Origin: Prosthecochloris marina
Lineage (GTDB): Bacteria > Bacteroidota > Chlorobiia > Chlorobiales > Chlorobiaceae
DNA length: 64,000 bases
Direction: 5' to 3'
NCBI RefSeq assembly: GCF_003182595.1
Contig: NZ_PDNZ01000002.1
Location: 1-64,000, forward strand
The translations under genes were made by a program, and so were the position numbers. A model generated the notes under the pieces. That model did not search any database. It saw only the letters and a program-made list of their open reading frames with translations, and was not told where the DNA came from. Positions within the stretch are counted from its first letter, which is position 1; every line of letters begins with the position of its first letter. Of this stretch, positions 61,403-64,000 are shown piece after piece.

Positions 61403-62314
61403 ATGACTTCACTACTTTTTCTCGGTATCGTACTTTTATTCATAGGAATTACGGCCCGATCGCTCAACCCTTCCCTGCTCCGGTTTTCCGGGTTGTTCAA
61501 GATCGGAGGAATATTTGCAATAATACTCGGAATTCTTACTGCAAGTATACGAATCGTTGAACCTGGCAAGATCGGCGTTAAGGTCCTGTTCGGTAAAGTT
61601 CAGGAAGAGGTGCTCGCCAGCGGCCTTAACATCATCAATCCGCTTGTCAAGGTCGAGTTGTTTGACATAACCACCCAGACCTATACCATGTCCGGTACGG
61701 AAACCGAACTCTCGCAATTGAGTGATGCCCCTATCAGAGTTCTCAGTGCCGATGGACTGGAAGTCACCATCGACATGACCGTTCTCTACCGCATCAACCC
61801 TACCAAGGCACCTGAAATACGTCGGGAAATCGGCCCCGGTCTTTCCTATATCGATAAAATTGTCCGACCGACCGCCAGAACACGTATCAGGGACAACGCG
61901 GTCATATACAATGCTGTAGACCTTTACTCGAAGAAACGTGATGAATTTCAAACGAAAATCTTTTCAAGTATCAAAAACGACTTTGAAAATCGCGGTCTTA
62001 TTCTCGAAAACCTGCTTGTTCGCAACATCTCTCTTCCGCAGTCTGTAAAAGCTGCCATCGAAGCCAAGATCAATGCTGAACAGGAAGCCCAGAAAATGCA
62101 GTTCGTCCTGCAAAAAGAAACGCAGGAAGCGGAAAGAAAACGTGTCGAGGCAAAGGGTATAGCCGACTATCAGCAAATACTTTCTCAGTCATTGACAGAA
62201 AAACTGTTGAAATACGAGCAGATAAAAGCGCTTCAAAACCTGGTTAAATCAGACAACTCCAAAGTCATCATTATGGGAGACAGCAAAGGAGCCTCGGTAC
62301 TGATAGGGCAATAA
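61403..62314 (+). CDS. SPFH/prohibitin-family membrane protein
   Basis: A 303-residue protein with two N-terminal hydrophobic segments (about 1-17 and 27-46) and then an SPFH domain (VEPGKIGVKVLFGKVQEEVLASGLNIINPLVKVE). A Glu/Ala/Lys-rich coiled coil follows (KINAEQEAQKMQFVLQKETQEAERKRVEAKGIADYQ). Prohibitin homologues form rings and often regulate FtsH, which is encoded elsewhere in this window. No direct link is shown. Confidence 0.9.
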   Translation: MTSLLFLGIVLLFIGITARSLNPSLLRFSGLFKIGGIFAIILGILTASIRIVEPGKIGVKVLFGKVQEEVLASGLNIINPLVKVELFDITTQTYTMSGTETELSQLSDAPIRVLSADGLEVTIDMTVLYRINPTKAPEIRREIGPGLSYIDKIVRPTARTRIRDNAVIYNAVDLYSKKRDEFQTKIFSSIKNDFENRGLILENLLVRNISLPQSVKAAIEAKINAEQEAQKMQFVLQKETQEAERKRVEAKGIADYQQILSQSLTEKLLKYEQIKALQNLVKSDNSKVIIMGDSKGASVLIGQ

Positions 62315-62495
62315 AGCCAACGTTATCGATCAGTCGTTTTCATTCGGCTGTCAAGAAGCGAAAAAACGGTTTTCAGGAGAAGAAATGCAGCTGAACTGTT
62401 GATTTGTTCGGTTGCTGAACTGCAGGTGTATTCCTATGTTGAATACACCTGTATTTTTTGGTTTCCGGCATGAAACGTCTTCCTACCAGTACTCC

Positions 62496-63578
62496 ATGAA
62501 ACTTCTGGACAAATATATCGCCCGACAGTTCTTATCGACCTATGTTTTTGCTGCGATAAGTTTCACCGCACTGTTCATTCTTGTCAATCTCATTGAGAAC
62601 ATAGGCCGTTTCATCGACAAGGGAATCGGTGCAGGAAAAGTGATCCTGTACTTCTGGAGTCTTGTACCTGAAACCATCTTGCTGATTTCGCCCTTGAGTA
62701 CCTTACTCGCCTCACTGTATGTAACCGGACGGATGTCCGGAGCCAGTGAGCTATCCGCAATGAAAGCTGCCGGCATCAGCATGAAACAACTCCTCATGCC
62801 CTTTTTCTTCACGGCATTGCTCATATCGACCCTCAATATCCTGAATGCAGGCTGGCTGCATCCAAAAGCAGCTGTGGAGAAAAATCGCTTTGAAATGGAA
62901 TATTTCGACAAGAAATTCGAAGCGATTTCAGGAAACAAAAACCTGCATATCCTTGAATCGCGCAACAGGATTCTCTCCATAGGAGCACTCGATCCTCAAC
63001 AAGCCATCGGCTTTAATGTATCTCTCGAAACCTTTGACGGCCCGATACTCGTCAATCGTATCGATGCAAAAAAAATCTCCTATGACAAGACTCTTGACCG
63101 ATGGCTTTTTCATGAATCCAGCACGAGAATCTTCAATGAAAACGAGGTGCTTTTTCGGGAAAACCCGGGAAAAGACACCCTGAAACTCTCTCTTACAGCA
63201 TCTTCCCTCAGAGACCTCGGTATTCAGCCGGATGAAATGGATATCATTCAGCATTACCGCTACATCGAAGAAAAGCGGCAAGCAGGTTTTTCAAACCTGG
63301 GAAGGGTTGTTGTAAAATTTCACAGTAAAATGGCTCTTCCGATAGCATCCGTGATCATCATTCTTATCGGAGTTCCACTCTCCGCCCAAAAAAAACGTAG
63401 TGGACTTGCAGTTGAATTCGGCATCAGCCTTTTCATTGGATTCAGCTATCTCGCTATACAGAGGACATTTGCCATTGCCGGGTACCGCGCTTTGATGGAC
63501 CCGGTTCTCGCTGCATGGTTGCCGAACCTGCTTTTCCTTGGCATCGGCATCATCATTTACAAAACCGCAAACAAATAA
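62496..63578 (+). CDS. LPS export permease LptF/LptG family protein
   Basis: A 360-residue permease of the YjgP/YjgQ family with three N-terminal and three C-terminal membrane segments around a periplasmic beta-rich domain. LDKYIARQFLSTYVF at the start and PIASVIIILIGVPLSAQKKRSG in the second half are typical. With LptB it extracts LPS from the inner membrane. Start at 62496 (MKLLD); the frame above it has no family match. The next gene starts 3 bases after its stop. Confidence 0.9.
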   Translation: MKLLDKYIARQFLSTYVFAAISFTALFILVNLIENIGRFIDKGIGAGKVILYFWSLVPETILLISPLSTLLASLYVTGRMSGASELSAMKAAGISMKQLLMPFFFTALLISTLNILNAGWLHPKAAVEKNRFEMEYFDKKFEAISGNKNLHILESRNRILSIGALDPQQAIGFNVSLETFDGPILVNRIDAKKISYDKTLDRWLFHESSTRIFNENEVLFRENPGKDTLKLSLTASSLRDLGIQPDEMDIIQHYRYIEEKRQAGFSNLGRVVVKFHSKMALPIASVIIILIGVPLSAQKKRSGLAVEFGISLFIGFSYLAIQRTFAIAGYRALMDPVLAAWLPNLLFLGIGIIIYKTANK

Positions 63579-63581
63579 GTC

Positions 63582-64000
63582 ATGCAACAGCCCAATCCCC
63601 TCATAGTTCTCATGACCGATTTCGGGCTTCAGGACCATTATGTCGGTGTGATGAAAGGAGTGATTGCCGGCATTTCCCCTCTTGCCAGGATTATAGACCT
63701 GACCCACGGCATTGCGCCCCAGAATATATTGCAGGGATCTTTACAACTCGGCTTATCCGCTCCCTACTTTCCTGACGGAACGGTTTTTGTAGCGGTCGTT
63801 GATCCCGGAGTCGGGACAAGCAGAAACGCTATCACGCTCGTGACCGAAAAACAAGTCTTCGTCGCACCCGACAACGGGTTGTTGAGTTCAGTCATGAATA
63901 TGCACAGAATCGATGCCTGTTACGCTATAACCAACCCGTCCTGCATGCTTGCCGTGCAAAGCACAACGTTTCACGGAAGAGATGTTTTTGCCCCTGCCGC
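63582..64000 (+). CDS. SAM hydrolase (DUF62), cut by the window end
   Basis: The first 139 codons of a SAM hydroxide adenosyltransferase of the DUF62 family, relatives of fluorinase and chlorinase. Motifs [14 protein letters not shown] at about 13-26 and VVDPGVGT near 74 bind [11 protein letters not shown] follows. Family members split SAM into adenosine and methionine. It starts 3 bases after the permease stop, so it is co-transcribed. The C-terminal part lies outside the window. Confidence 0.93.
   Translation, partial: MQQPNPLIVLMTDFGLQDHYVGVMKGVIAGISPLARIIDLTHGIAPQNILQGSLQLGLSAPYFPDGTVFVAVVDPGVGTSRNAITLVTEKQVFVAPDNGLLSSVMNMHRIDACYAITNPSCMLAVQSTTFHGRDVFAPA

Overview
The window reads as a chromosomal segment of a green sulfur bacterium (Chlorobiaceae). 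The evidence is the combination of a petC-petB pair encoding a Rieske protein and one long cytochrome b of b6-type heme spacing, a CrtC carotenoid hydratase, a form IV RuBisCO-like protein in an aldolase/dehydrogenase cluster, and Chlorobi-like housekeeping genes. The species cannot be fixed from the sequence alone. Gene density is high and almost all genes are conserved housekeeping functions. I see no prophage, no transposase, no CRISPR array and no rRNA; there is one tRNA (Phe).

Layout. 1-4.2 kb: a signal-peptide gene cut by the window edge and a very large GH13-like protein. 4.2-5.5 kb: palindromic repeat arrays around a GIY-YIG gene. 5.5-9.2 kb: petCB, crtC and tRNA-Phe. 9.4-18.4 kb: gltX, ftsH, a half-size TauE gene, an HU/IHF gene, nhaD, apt and mtaB. 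18.7-28.5 kb: a coiled-coil protein, rodA, era, rpsA, cmk, ychF, murI and an SDR gene, separated by repeats. 28.5-34.8 kb: lptE, then the RuBisCO-like cluster (fused class II aldolase/SDR, LsrF-like aldolase, RLP, SDR). 35-39.2 kb: recX and the rplM-rpsI-rpsB-tsf-pyrH block. 39.5-46.1 kb: der, mrp, nfu, ftsK, gcvT. 46.4-51.3 kb: a CARDB protein, a TPR lipoprotein, a lemA-TPM-TPM-small Cys protein operon and an outer-membrane-like protein. 51.3-64 kb: an odd AMP-binding_C/cyanophycin-synthetase-like protein, relA/spoT, uvrB, an M16 protease, an SPFH protein, lptG and a SAM-hydrolase gene cut by the window end.

The most striking non-coding structure is two repeat families. One is a set of about 30 bp palindromes with common ends (GTCAT...ATCCAT) and loop but different, internally complementary stems. 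They are paired in inverted orientation and sit mainly between convergent genes. The other is a set of sequences with strict 7-bp periodicity, from perfect heptamer tandems (11, 10 and 5 copies) to degenerate pyrimidine-rich tracts. The candidates for new biology among the genes are the RLP cluster, the 731-residue ATP-grasp protein that begins inside an adenylation-domain fold, and an overlooked 55-codon Cys-rich gene at the end of the lemA-TPM operon.
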